The translations under genes were made by a program, and so were the position numbers. Source: Yoonia sp. G8-12 (GTDB lineage Bacteria > Pseudomonadota > Alphaproteobacteria > Rhodobacterales > Rhodobacteraceae). Taken from it: 64,000 nucleotides of DNA. Shown here in pieces: positions 25,038 to 34,108 of the stretch; the stretch's first letter is position 1; each line of letters begins with the position of its first letter. The notes under the pieces are model-generated. The model saw only the letters and a list, made by a program, of their open reading frames with translations, had not been told where the DNA came from and made no database searches. The stretch spans positions 3,162,001 through 3,226,000 of the forward strand of contig NZ_CP151762.1 in assembly GCF_038443675.1 (NCBI RefSeq), read 5' to 3'.

Positions 25038-26318
25038 TTAGGGCCGTTGCTGCCCGTCGCCATATACGAGGTATTTAAAACTAGTCAGCTGCTCTGCACC
25101 CACAGGGCCGCGCGCGTGCATCTTGCCGGTCGCGATCCCGATTTCAGCGCCCATGCCAAATTCACCGCCGTCCGAAAACTGGGTCGAGGCGTTGTGCATG
25201 ACAACCGCCGAGTCGATTGCTGCCATAAAGCGTTTAGCGGCCTGCGTATCCTCGGCGACGATCGCATCGGTGTGGCCAGAGGAATGTGCCTGAACAAAGT
25301 CGATCCCCGCATCCAAGTTGTCCACCACTTTCACAGACATGATGTTGCTCAGGTACTCGGTGTTCCAGTCATCATCCGTCGCAGGCGTCATGTCCGGCAA
25401 AATACGTCGCGCGGCGTTATCACCGCGTAGTTCGCAATCGGGCATGGCCGAGGCCATCATGGGCAGTACCTTGTCCGCGATCTTGGCGTCGACCACGACA
25501 CATTCTGTTGCGCCGCAGATACCGGTTCGGCGCATTTTTGCGTTCCGGATGATCCCGATGGCTTTCTCTATGTCAGCGCTTTCATGCACATAGGTGTGGT
25601 TATTGCCATCAAGGTGCAGCAGCGTCGGCACCCGTGCCTCGCGCTGGACCAAGGACACAAGGCCGCGCCCGCCGCGTGGAATTACAAGATCAACCGTGTC
25701 TGTGCTGTGCAACAGCGCCTTCACCGCTTCGCGGTCGCGCGTGTCGACCAGTTGTACCGCGTCCTCTGGCAGCCCTGCCGCGGCGAGACCCTGGGCCAAG
25801 CACGCGACGATCACACGTGAGGAATGCAGGCTTTCAGATCCGCCGCGCAGAATAACCGCGTTGCCGGATTTGATACACAGCGCACCAGCGTCAGACCCCA
25901 CGTTCGGGCGTGATTCATAGATCATGGCAATTACACCGATTGGCACGCTGACGCGGTCAATTCTAAGGCCGTTGGGCCGGTCAAACGTTGCAAGTGTGCG
26001 GCCCAGAGGATCATCTTGTGCCGCAATCGCGTCCAGCGCATCCGCCATGGCGACCACGCGATCTTCAGTCAGTTTCAGCCTGTCTATGAACGCTGCATCC
26101 TTGCCGCTGTCGCTGATGCTATCAAGGTCCTTGGTATTTGCGGACAGAATATCGCCAGACTTGGCGCGCAATGCCTTGGCCGCTTCGGTCAGCGCCATAT
26201 TGCGTTGCTCGGTTGTGGCCATGGATAGATCGCGGGCCGCTGTTTTGGCGTGGCAACCAAGATCGGCCACGATGGTTGCGACGTCAGATCCCTTTGGGTC
26301 GGTGCTCATGTCGTTCAT
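25038..26318 (-). CDS. proA: glutamate-5-semialdehyde dehydrogenase (gamma-glutamyl phosphate reductase)
   Basis: A 426-residue NADPH-dependent enzyme that reduces gamma-glutamyl phosphate to glutamate semialdehyde in proline synthesis. Signatures include IGVIAMIYESRPNVGSDAGA followed by LCIKSGNAVILRGGSE, DLVIPRGGRGLV, the catalytic cysteine in RRTGICGATECVVVD and EFGMGAEIGIATGKMHARGP. Length is normal. AAGGA lies 8 bases before the ATG at 26318. It follows proC by 34 bases on the minus strand, so proC-proA form an operon. The partner kinase proB is divergent and frameshifted (27406-28565). ProB and ProA normally act as a complex. Confidence 0.96.
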   Translation of the reverse strand: MNDMSTDPKGSDVATIVADLGCHAKTAARDLSMATTEQRNMALTEAAKALRAKSGDILSANTKDLDSISDSGKDAAFIDRLKLTEDRVVAMADALDAIAAQDDPLGRTLATFDRPNGLRIDRVSVPIGVIAMIYESRPNVGSDAGALCIKSGNAVILRGGSESLHSSRVIVACLAQGLAAAGLPEDAVQLVDTRDREAVKALLHSTDTVDLVIPRGGRGLVSLVQREARVPTLLHLDGNNHTYVHESADIEKAIGIIRNAKMRRTGICGATECVVVDAKIADKVLPMMASAMPDCELRGDNAARRILPDMTPATDDDWNTEYLSNIMSVKVVDNLDAGIDFVQAHSSGHTDAIVAEDTQAAKRFMAAIDSAVVMHNASTQFSDGGEFGMGAEIGIATGKMHARGPVGAEQLTSFKYLVYGDGQQRP

Positions 26319-26352
26319 TGTATATCCTTTCTGCGGTCGTCAAACCGGCGTC

Positions 26353-27132
26353 TTATCTCAGTTCACCCGCACGGGCGTAGGCCGCTTGCAGGGTACTTTG
26401 GAGCAGGGTGTCCAGCACATCATCACGCATCAACTCGTTCAGGCCAGCCTGCGTTGTGCCGTTCTTGCTGGTCACGGAATTGCGTAGTTCCTCCAAGGTC
26501 AACTCGGACTGGCGTGCAGCTTCGACAGTGCCGGTGACGGTATCGAACACCAGCGTGCGTGCGGTTTCATGGTCAAAACCAAGCGCCTCGGCGGCGGCGA
26601 CATAGCTGCGTAGTATCTCAAAGACATATCCCGGGCCGCTGCCGCTGACAGCCGTCAGGCGGTCGATCTGGTCCTCGTTTTCAACGGCAATGCAGGTACC
26701 GGTCTGGTCGATGAGTGCGACGATATCTTGTGTCTGTTGTGGCGTGCAGCGATCATTGGCATAAAGCCCCGATACGCCCATGCCGACAAGTGCGGCCATA
26801 TTTGGCATGACACGCATAATGGCGGCATCACCTACGACCTTTGCGAGAGAGGCCACACTGGTGCCCGCTGCAATCGAGACAAAAGTGCCACTCTCTTTTA
26901 GCACATGTGCGTAGTCAGGCAGGACGTCTGCGATCATTTGTGGCTTGATCGCGATCAAGACAACGTCGAATTCTTGCGACGACAAATCTGTCGCTTTTGA
27001 AACATGTGTCACGCTGTCCGGCAGATCATTCGCGGCAGGATCGGCGACGGTAAAACTGTGCTCACCATGGGCTGTCCATTGCCGCAGCATCGCGCCGCCC
27101 ATTTTCCCGCAGCCAATCAATAGTATGTTCAT
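26353..27132 (-). CDS. proC: pyrroline-5-carboxylate reductase
   Basis: A 259-residue NAD(P)H-dependent reductase that makes proline from pyrroline-5-carboxylate, the last step of the pathway. The N-terminal Rossmann motif is LIGCGKMGGAML. MRVMPNMAALVGMGVSGLYA near residue 115 is followed by the dimerisation domain with TAVSGSGPGYVFEILRSYV and a C-terminal TSKNGTTQAGLNEL, the P5CR signature. I chose the ATG at 27132, with AAGGAG just upstream. An in-frame ATG at 27198 would add 22 residues of non-family sequence. It is the first gene of the proC-proA operon and is divergent from proB. Confidence 0.94.
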   Translation of the reverse strand: MNILLIGCGKMGGAMLRQWTAHGEHSFTVADPAANDLPDSVTHVSKATDLSSQEFDVVLIAIKPQMIADVLPDYAHVLKESGTFVSIAAGTSVASLAKVVGDAAIMRVMPNMAALVGMGVSGLYANDRCTPQQTQDIVALIDQTGTCIAVENEDQIDRLTAVSGSGPGYVFEILRSYVAAAEALGFDHETARTLVFDTVTGTVEAARQSELTLEELRNSVTSKNGTTQAGLNELMRDDVLDTLLQSTLQAAYARAGELR

Positions 27133-27405
27133 TTTCGTCTCCTTATACCGGTCTAACGGGACGCGCTTCTTGGTTGCTGCAGTGCAGCATTGCCTCACGC
27201 ATCAGCCCGGTTATTTATTGTCAATCGCCAGACTGGTACGGGCCTGCCTATTGGCGGCTCTCAACGGTGACCTGTTTGCGTTCAGGGGCCCGGTACATGT
27301 TATACGTCGGCGAATCATTGAATGGGCAGTGCTACAGGGCTGCGTCGTGCGACGCAAATAGGTAGGATTTCATTCAGTAAAAACAATAATTTACCGGAGG
27401 TAAGT

Positions 27406-28565
27406 ATGCCAAAGAAGAAAAAATCGTTGTTAAGATTGGATCAAGCCTGCTCGCGCATGATGAAAACCTGACCCTACGATATGCGTTCATCAACGGTCTT
27501 CTCAGCGACTTTGCGGAACTGAAAAAAGACGGACATGACGTTATCCTAACTTCTTCTGGTTCGGTCGCGCTGGGTCTGAATATGATTGGAAAACGCCCCG
27601 AAGATGCAGGTATTCTGGACAAGCAGGCGGCTGCCGCTTGCGGCCAGCCTTTGTTGATGAATGCCTATCGTCAGATCGCTTCAGAGCACAACATGGACGT
27701 GGCCCAGATGCTTGTGACGGTCGACGACATGGAAGACAGACGCCGGTTTTTGAACATCAAGAACACGATGTTGAGATTGTTCGAAAACGACATTCTTCCT
27801 ATCATCAACGAGAACGATTCCGTCGCGACCCGCGACCTGCGCGTCGGTGACAACGACCGGCTCTCTGCCAAAGTTGCCCAAATGGTCGATGCAGATTTAC
27901 TGATCATTCTCACCAGCGTCGAAGGCCTCTATGACCGTGATCCGTCAGAGCCGAACGCCAAGTTCATTGCGGAAATCGAGGACGTCAGCGAGCATCTGGA
28001 CTCTACCACAGCCATCAGTGCGCTTGGGAGCGGTGGCATGCTAACAAAGATGCAGGCCGCAAATATGGCGCAGAACGCGGGCGTAGAAACAATCATTGCC
28101 GAAGGCATTATCGAACGGCCCATCTCGTCTGTTCTTGAAAATGAACGGCGCTTTACGCGCTGCCTTGTAACGGGAAAGACGGCGTCGCCGCTCATGGTCT
28201 GGCTGAGTAACAGATTGCAGGTTTCCGGTACTTTGGTCGTGTCAAATGCGGTCGCTGCGGCAGTGGCCGAAGGCGACTGCGGGATCGCTCGAAAGGATAT
28301 CATCTCGATCCAAGGCGATTTCACCAAGGGCGATGTCCTGCATGTTTATAATGAGGATGGCGCCGAGGTTGCACGCGGTCTGACCAACTTCTCTTCAGAG
28401 GAAACGATGCTGATGGCGCGGAACCTGGATATGAATGTGGAAGATGTGATTGGCTACAAGACAAAGAGCGATATCATCGGCATTGAAAACATTCTGGTTC
28501 TTGAAGAAAACCACCTGCCGCTTGATGCCCCGGAAGAAGACCAGAAGATCGTTATTCCAGCCTAA
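27406..28565 (+). CDS. proB: glutamate 5-kinase with apparent one-base frameshift near the start
   Basis: ProB phosphorylates glutamate to start proline synthesis. The kinase domain (IVVKIGSSLL, TSSGSVALGLN, INENDSVATRDL, VGDNDRLSAKVAQMVDADLL) and a C-terminal PUA domain are both present. GGAGG lies 5 bases before an ATG at 27406, but that frame hits a stop after about 20 codons. The ProB frame is joined only if one base is added in the A6 run at 27418-27423, which gives MPKKKKIVVKIGSS and a 386-residue protein of normal size. Within the ProB frame a TAA at 27387 closes the upstream side. No ATG, GTG or TTG occurs before 27582, where a start would remove about 59 residues including the phosphate-binding motif. 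A sequencing indel, slippage at A6 or a real mutation could explain this. Confidence 0.88.
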
Positions 28566-28880
28566 GCAGGCGGCAGCGATTGGTCATGAAACGTTCTCAA
28601 ATAGAAAAGGCGCTAATTGCCGGGCGCTGATATTTGGTTGGTTCGGGCTGAAATGGGCCGTTCGCTTCTGACGTCTCAGAGCTCCGATATTGGGCAATTG
28701 CATGGGTAAAGATGGCGTTCTTGCCTGAAATGGGCATGGCCCGCTTTCGTTGTCGAAACGGTTTAACGGGGAGCGGCTGTTCTTGCCATCTCGGCAGTGC
28801 AGGTTCTGCGCGCTTTCAGTTTGGAGTTGGCCTTGCACCGGCGGGCGCAAGGTTGCGCGCCCGAAGCTGCCATAATTGCA
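28566..28880. other. intergenic region between convergent genes
   Basis: About 315 bases between proB and the ketopantoate-reductase-like gene. CTGAAATGGGC occurs twice (near 28649 and 28726). A GGGCGC/GCGCCC hairpin lies at 28843-28862. This looks like a degenerate intergenic repeat of the kind common between alphaproteobacterial genes. I see no coding frame and no clear T-rich terminator. Confidence 0.5.
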
Positions 28881-29864
28881 TCAGCTATCATACAAACCCG
28901 CAGTGCGGCCACGAAGCTGAATGAGCGCAAGCACCGTGTCGATTGTCGGGGTCGGGGTATTTGTCACACGCCCCAGTTCTTGAACCGACCCCACGAGCGC
29001 GTCAATTTCCATCGGGCGTCCTTGATCCAGGTCTTGCAACATCGATGTGCGGTGTGCGCCGACGGCGGCCCCGCCGTCGATCCGACGTTCTACATCAATA
29101 GGAAACTTTACGCCCAGCTTTTCGGCGATGTCCTGGGCTTCCAGCATCATGCCCTTTGCGACCGCTCGTGTGCCAGGGTCAGTGCACAGCACATCCAACG
29201 TGGCATGGGTCAAAGCCGAGATCGGATTGAACGAAAGGTTTCCCCATAGCTTGACCCAAATCTCGTCCCGCAGGCGCGGACGCACGGGCGCTTTCAGTCC
29301 GGCAGCGGACAGTGCCTTTGACAAGGCCATGGCGCGGTCAGACTTGCTCCCGTCGGGTTCGCCCAGCGAAAAGCGGTTTCCTTCGATATGCTTGATTGTT
29401 CCGGGTTCGGATACTTCGGCTGCGGGATAGACGACACAGCCCAAGACCCGATGCGGACCAAACCCGTCCCATTGCGCGTTGCCCGGATCGACACTGGTCA
29501 ATCGGGTGCCTTCAAGATCGGTGCCGATCTTGTGGAAATACCACCATGGCACACCGTTCACGCCGCTGACGATTGTGGTGTTGTCGCCGATCAGTGGCTG
29601 CATCTTGGACACAACGGGTGGGACCGAATGGGCCTTGAGGGTGACAATGACATAGTCCTGTGTGCCCAAATCGGCTGGGTTGTCGCTTGCCGTGACAGGA
29701 ACCGTGACCGGATCGCTGTTTTCTTCGATCAGGGTTAGCCCTTTTTCATTCATTGCCGCTAGGTGCGCACCGCGCGCCACAAGGCTGACGTCGGCCCCGG
29801 CCTGCGCGAGTTTGACACCCATATAGCCGCCGATGGCGCCTGCTCCAAATATACAGATTTTCAT
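28881..29864 (-). CDS. ketopantoate reductase family protein (PanE/ApbA-like)
   Basis: A 327-residue NADPH-dependent 2-ketoacid reductase of the PanE/ApbA family. The Rossmann motif is IFGAGAIGGYMGVKLAQAGA, at the N-terminus. The catalytic lysine is in RDEIWVKLWGNLSFNPISAL near residue 195. Genuine PanE makes pantoate, but many 320-330-residue paralogues act in other pathways. The gene starts six bases after the stop of the AMP-dependent ligase gene, so the two are coupled and PanE here may serve the ligase pathway rather than coenzyme A synthesis. I leave the gene symbol blank for that reason. Confidence 0.88.
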   Translation of the reverse strand: MKICIFGAGAIGGYMGVKLAQAGADVSLVARGAHLAAMNEKGLTLIEENSDPVTVPVTASDNPADLGTQDYVIVTLKAHSVPPVVSKMQPLIGDNTTIVSGVNGVPWWYFHKIGTDLEGTRLTSVDPGNAQWDGFGPHRVLGCVVYPAAEVSEPGTIKHIEGNRFSLGEPDGSKSDRAMALSKALSAAGLKAPVRPRLRDEIWVKLWGNLSFNPISALTHATLDVLCTDPGTRAVAKGMMLEAQDIAEKLGVKFPIDVERRIDGGAAVGAHRTSMLQDLDQGRPMEIDALVGSVQELGRVTNTPTPTIDTVLALIQLRGRTAGLYDS

Positions 29865-29869
29865 GTTGA

Positions 29870-31399
29870 TCAGGTCCTTTCTGCCAAGCCCAGCTTCTCG
29901 GCCAGACCAATTCGCTGCATCTTACCGGTGGCCCCTTTGGGGATTTCATCCAAAATGATTACCTGACGCGGCACTTTGAAGTCGGCCATCCGCTCGGACG
30001 CAAAGGCGCGAATGTCTTTGTCGGTGGCGGTAGACCCTTCCCTAAGCACGACAGCCGCGGCTACCTCTTCGCCTAGCTTGGGGTGTGGCACGGCAAAGGT
30101 GACCACTTGTGCAACATCGGGGTGATCCAGCAACACTCCGTCGACCTCTAGCGGGCTGATCTTTTCGCCACCACGATTGATGATTTCCTTCAACCGGCCA
30201 GTCAGGTGCAGATAGCCGTCTTGATCAAATGCACCCTGATCACCGGTACGGAACCAGCGCATGCCATCGGCTTCGAAAAAGTTCTTTGCATTGGCTTCGG
30301 GGTTGCCTTCGTAGCCGGGGGTCACATTGGGCCCGGAAATAACAACCTCGCCCGTGCCGTCGATCAGTTTGTTTTCAGTTTCATGCGCGATCCGCATTTT
30401 GGGACCTGCCGGAATACCAACTGCACCCGGTTTCTGTCTGCCAGAGGCGAGCGGGTTGCAGGCCATCTGGTGCGCAGCCTCGGTCATGCCATAGGCCTCG
30501 ACCACAGGGGCGCTGAATGTTTCCTTGAGTTGCACCATGACCTGCGCTGGAAGCGAGGCAGATGAAGACCGCAGGAACCGTAGCGGGGTGTCGGCGATGA
30601 TGTCGGCATTGCGTTCGGCACGGCTCAGGATGGCTTGATGCATTGTCGGCACGGCGGTGTACCACGTCGGCTGCGCCTCTTTCATCCCGGCAAAGAATTG
30701 CAGCGCGTTGAACCCCGGTGCACACCAGATCGAGGCACCGGCGGCCAACGATGCGGCAACAGCGGCGATCAGGCCGTGGATATGGAACAGGGGCATTACG
30801 TTCATGCAGCGATCAGCGGCAGTCAGTTCCAGCGAATCCCGGATATTTTCAGCCGACGCTGCGACGTTGGATTGCAGCAGCGGCACGATTTTGGGGCGCG
30901 ATGTCGTGCCAGAAGTATGCAGGATCAAGGCGACATCATCAGCTGTGGCGAGGGTGCTGTCACCACCGCCCGTGGCCGAGGAGGACAGCGTAAAATACCC
31001 TGCGGCCGCACCATCCGGTACTGAGAGATACACAATCGCCATACCTGCTTTGGTCGCGGCAATAACTGCGGGGCCTTCATTACCTGCCATCACGACCAGC
31101 GCCTTGGCTTTGAGATCCGAAAGGTAGAAATCGTATTCTTCTTCGCGGTAGGCGGGGTTGAGCGGGGCGGTCGTGGCAACTTGCGCAATGGTGACAAAGG
31201 CGGCAGCCATTTCCGGCCCGTTTGGCAATACGATTGCCACGCGGTCGCCGCGCCCGACACCCATTGCGTTCAGGCTTGCGTGGACGTCTTCGGTCAAGTT
31301 GCGCAGCCCGTCATAGGTTAACCAAGGGCGATCTGGTGCGCCGATTGCTGGCCGTTCACCCGCATGGGGCGCTATCAGGGCTTTGAGAGTAGTTTCCAT
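29870..31399 (-). CDS. AMP-dependent acyl-CoA ligase, probable oxalate--CoA ligase (Pcs60/AAE3-like)
   Basis: A 509-residue ANL-superfamily ligase. The P-loop is LILHTSGTTSRPKIVPLL near residue 175. Others are EAYGMTEAAHQM near 310, WFRTGDQGAFDQDGYLHLTG followed by RLKEIINRGGEKISP, and the catalytic lysine in KGATGKMQR at the C-terminus. The APLNPAYREEEYDFYLSDLK stretch near residue 75-95 strongly resembles oxalyl-CoA synthetases of yeast (Pcs60) and plants (AAE3). Activation of oxalate or a similar dicarboxylate is therefore likely but not shown. It lies directly upstream of the PanE-like gene in one operon. No oxalyl-CoA decarboxylase or formyl-CoA transferase gene is in the window. Confidence 0.82.
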   Translation of the reverse strand: METTLKALIAPHAGERPAIGAPDRPWLTYDGLRNLTEDVHASLNAMGVGRGDRVAIVLPNGPEMAAAFVTIAQVATTAPLNPAYREEEYDFYLSDLKAKALVVMAGNEGPAVIAATKAGMAIVYLSVPDGAAAGYFTLSSSATGGGDSTLATADDVALILHTSGTTSRPKIVPLLQSNVAASAENIRDSLELTAADRCMNVMPLFHIHGLIAAVAASLAAGASIWCAPGFNALQFFAGMKEAQPTWYTAVPTMHQAILSRAERNADIIADTPLRFLRSSSASLPAQVMVQLKETFSAPVVEAYGMTEAAHQMACNPLASGRQKPGAVGIPAGPKMRIAHETENKLIDGTGEVVISGPNVTPGYEGNPEANAKNFFEADGMRWFRTGDQGAFDQDGYLHLTGRLKEIINRGGEKISPLEVDGVLLDHPDVAQVVTFAVPHPKLGEEVAAAVVLREGSTATDKDIRAFASERMADFKVPRQVIILDEIPKGATGKMQRIGLAEKLGLAERT

Positions 31400-31821
31400 C
31401 GCAAAAGTCCTTATCGTTGTAAGTCAGGAGGGCCGGTTAGTTCTGGTCGGGTCCAGATCAACTTATAAGACCGATCTGCTTTGATTGTACTTTTGAATGG
31501 ACTGCCTGCCGGACCAATTTTGCAATTGGGCTGGGTCATGCTTTCGCTACGGGCGAATGGATCCGCCTAGAAAGCCGGGTGTCCCCGTCGCAAATGGGCC
31601 CTGCATGCCGGTTTCTTCCTGAAAAGCGGCATAATAGTAAAGACGCCTTCGGCAGCTTGATCTGCGCTTGCGACGCCCCGCGCATTGCTGGGCGAGGCTT
31701 ACGCATGCGAAGACCTGATGATAGCAAGTGACCGCACAATATTGCATTTTCGGCGTATATCGCGCATTGCATCGATAAGACCTCATCAGACAACTCTAAT
31801 TTGAAAGATCGGCACAGATAC
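31400..31821. other. divergent promoter region between the ligase gene and icd
   Basis: About 420 bases between two divergent genes. It must hold promoters for both, but I cannot name convincing -35/-10 pairs. A short minus-strand frame overlaps most of it without family resemblance or a good ribosome site. No gene or RNA is supported. Confidence 0.5.
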
Positions 31822-34050
31822 ATGACCAACAAAGCCACGTCAGATATCATCTACACCAAAGTTGACGAAGCACCTCAGCTAGCATCGGTGTCGCTCCTTC
31901 CTGTCATTCAGTCTTTCGCAAAAGCCGCGGGGGTCAGTGTTGGCGTCAAGGACATCTCGCTTGCCGGGCGGATCATCGCGGCATTTCCTGAAAACCTGAC
32001 AGCGGAACAGCGCCAGCCGGACGATCTGGCCGAGTTGGGCGAACTGGTCAAACAGCCGACCGCCAATGTGATCAAGCTTCCCAATATTTCCGCATCGGTG
32101 CCGCAGCTTGTGGCCGCGGTCAAGGAATTGCAGGCCAAGGGCTATGCGATCCCCGATTACCCTGAAGACCCTTCAAGCGATGCTGAAAAGGCCATTCGCG
32201 CACGTTTTGATGCAATCAAAGGATCCGCAGTGAACCCGGTGTTGCGCGAAGGCAATTCGGATCGCCGCGCCGCCGTCGCGGTCAAGAACTACGCCATGTC
32301 CAATCCGCATTCGATGGGGGAATGGACACCTGACAGTAAGACTGTCGTGTCAACGATGTCCGGAAATGATTTCTTTTCCAACGAGAAGTCAGTCACGCTG
32401 ACCGCCGAGCAGGCCGGTCCGGCACGTATCGAACTCGTCGCCAAAGACGGCAGCGTTACGGTCTTGAAAGACGGCGTTTCTTACACAGCAGGCACTGTGG
32501 TCGACGCCACTTTCATGTCTGCCCGCGCACTTGACAGCTTCTTGGCGGCACAGATCGACGCAACAAAAGCGGCTGGCATTCTGTTTTCGATCCACCTGAA
32601 AGCCACAATGATGAAGGTTTCCGACCCGATCATCTTTGGCCACGCTGTAAAGGTGTTCTTGCAACCCGTTTTCGATACCTACGGCGAGAAACTGGCAGCG
32701 GCAGGCGTCAACCCGAACTCGGGCCTTGGCGCGCTGCTTGATCAGGTCGCAGCAATGCCCGAGGCCAAAGAAATTATGGCTGCGATTGACGCCGTGATGG
32801 CGGACCGTCCGGCGCTTTACATGGTCAATTCGGACAAGGGTATTACCAACCTGCACGTGCCCTCCGATGTGATCATTGACGCCTCGATCCCTGCTTTGAT
32901 CCGCGCAGGTGGTAAGGGCTGGGGGCCGGATGGCAAAGAGGCGGACACCAACTGTGTGATCCCTGATAGCTCTTATGCGCCGGTTTATGATGAATCCGTT
33001 GCATACTTTAAAGAGACAGGGGCGCTTGATCCGCGCACAGCGGGTACCGTGCAAAATGTCGGCCTGATGGCGCAAAAAGCTGAAGAATACGGCTCGCACC
33101 CGACAACGTTTGAAATTCCGCATGACGGGACTGTGCGTATTGTATTCGCGAACGGTGACATTCTTCTCGAACACGCAGTTGAGGCTGGCGACATCTGGCG
33201 GTCTGCGTCCACCAAGAAGGCCCCAATCGAGGATTGGGTGAAGCTTGCCATCAGCCGTCAGAAAGCCGAAGGCTGTCAGGCTATTTTCTGGCTCGACGAG
33301 GCGCGCGCGCATGACGCGGAATTGCTCAAGTATGTCAGACCTATCCTTGCTGCAGCTGGTGTTACAGACAAGTTCCAGATCATGACACCGCGTGCGGCGA
33401 CCCGTTTGTCTCTTGAAACCATTCGTGCGGGCAAGAATTCCATTGCCGTGTCCGGCAACGTTTTACGTGACTACCTGACCGATCTTTTCCCCATCCTCGA
33501 ACTGGGTACCTCGGCCAAGATGCTGTCAATCGTCAAGTTGATGAATGGTGGCGGCATGTTTGAAACCGGTGCAGGTGGGTCTGCACCGAAACATGTGCAG
33601 CAGTTGACCCAAGAAAACCACCTGCGGTGGGACTCACTTGGTGAATTCTGCGCCCTTGGTGAAAGCCTGAAGTTCTTGGCTGACACCAAGGCCAATGAAA
33701 AGGCACGTATTTTGGGACATGCCGTTGATCGCGCAACACAAGGCGTGCTGGACCAGAATAAATCACCGCGGGCAAAGGTTGGCCAGACGGATAACCGCGC
33801 CAGCCACTACTACTTTGCTCTGTACTGGGCACAGGCCTTGGCGACACAGAACGAAGACTCGACCCTTCTTGCCACGTTCGCACCTATTGCCCAAGCGTTG
33901 GAAGAGAACGAGACAACAATCCTTGAAGAGCTGATATCAGCCGAGGGCAGCCCTGCCGATCTAGGCGGGTACTACCTCACTGATCAGCAAAAAACCGAGG
34001 GTGTGATGCGCGCATCGCCAACTTTGCTGGGCATCCTCAGCGAGCTCTGA
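31822..34050 (+). CDS. icd: isocitrate dehydrogenase (NADP+), monomeric type
   Basis: A 742-residue monomeric NADP-dependent isocitrate dehydrogenase that turns isocitrate into 2-oxoglutarate, supplying NADPH in the TCA cycle. The start TNKATSDIIYTKVDEAPQLA and the internal NSDKGITNLHVPSDVIIDAS, MSNPHSMGEWTPDSKTVVST and LNGGGMFETGAGGSAPKH-like segments are characteristic of this about 740-residue family, which is unrelated in size to dimeric Icd. I chose the ATG at 31822; a TTG at 31801 would add seven residues. The Shine-Dalgarno site is weak. A hairpin at 34079-34108 follows the stop. It seems to be monocistronic and is a typical housekeeping gene in marine alphaproteobacteria. Confidence 0.95.
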   Translation: MTNKATSDIIYTKVDEAPQLASVSLLPVIQSFAKAAGVSVGVKDISLAGRIIAAFPENLTAEQRQPDDLAELGELVKQPTANVIKLPNISASVPQLVAAVKELQAKGYAIPDYPEDPSSDAEKAIRARFDAIKGSAVNPVLREGNSDRRAAVAVKNYAMSNPHSMGEWTPDSKTVVSTMSGNDFFSNEKSVTLTAEQAGPARIELVAKDGSVTVLKDGVSYTAGTVVDATFMSARALDSFLAAQIDATKAAGILFSIHLKATMMKVSDPIIFGHAVKVFLQPVFDTYGEKLAAAGVNPNSGLGALLDQVAAMPEAKEIMAAIDAVMADRPALYMVNSDKGITNLHVPSDVIIDASIPALIRAGGKGWGPDGKEADTNCVIPDSSYAPVYDESVAYFKETGALDPRTAGTVQNVGLMAQKAEEYGSHPTTFEIPHDGTVRIVFANGDILLEHAVEAGDIWRSASTKKAPIEDWVKLAISRQKAEGCQAIFWLDEARAHDAELLKYVRPILAAAGVTDKFQIMTPRAATRLSLETIRAGKNSIAVSGNVLRDYLTDLFPILELGTSAKMLSIVKLMNGGGMFETGAGGSAPKHVQQLTQENHLRWDSLGEFCALGESLKFLADTKANEKARILGHAVDRATQGVLDQNKSPRAKVGQTDNRASHYYFALYWAQALATQNEDSTLLATFAPIAQALEENETTILEELISAEGSPADLGGYYLTDQQKTEGVMRASPTLLGILSEL

Positions 34051-34078
34051 GCCAAGCATATTCTGTCGGACCCAACAG

Positions 34079-34108
34079 GAACCTGCACCTTTAAAAAGGC
34101 GCAGGTTC
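34079..34108. terminator. shared bidirectional terminator-like hairpin
   Basis: GAACCTGC (34079-34086) pairs perfectly with GCAGGTTC (34101-34108), and CCTTT/AAAGG extends the helix inside, leaving a tiny loop. It lies 28 bases after icd. It also covers the last codons and stop of the convergent FAD oxidoreductase gene (which ends at 34091). It probably terminates icd and may act in both directions. Confidence 0.65.
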
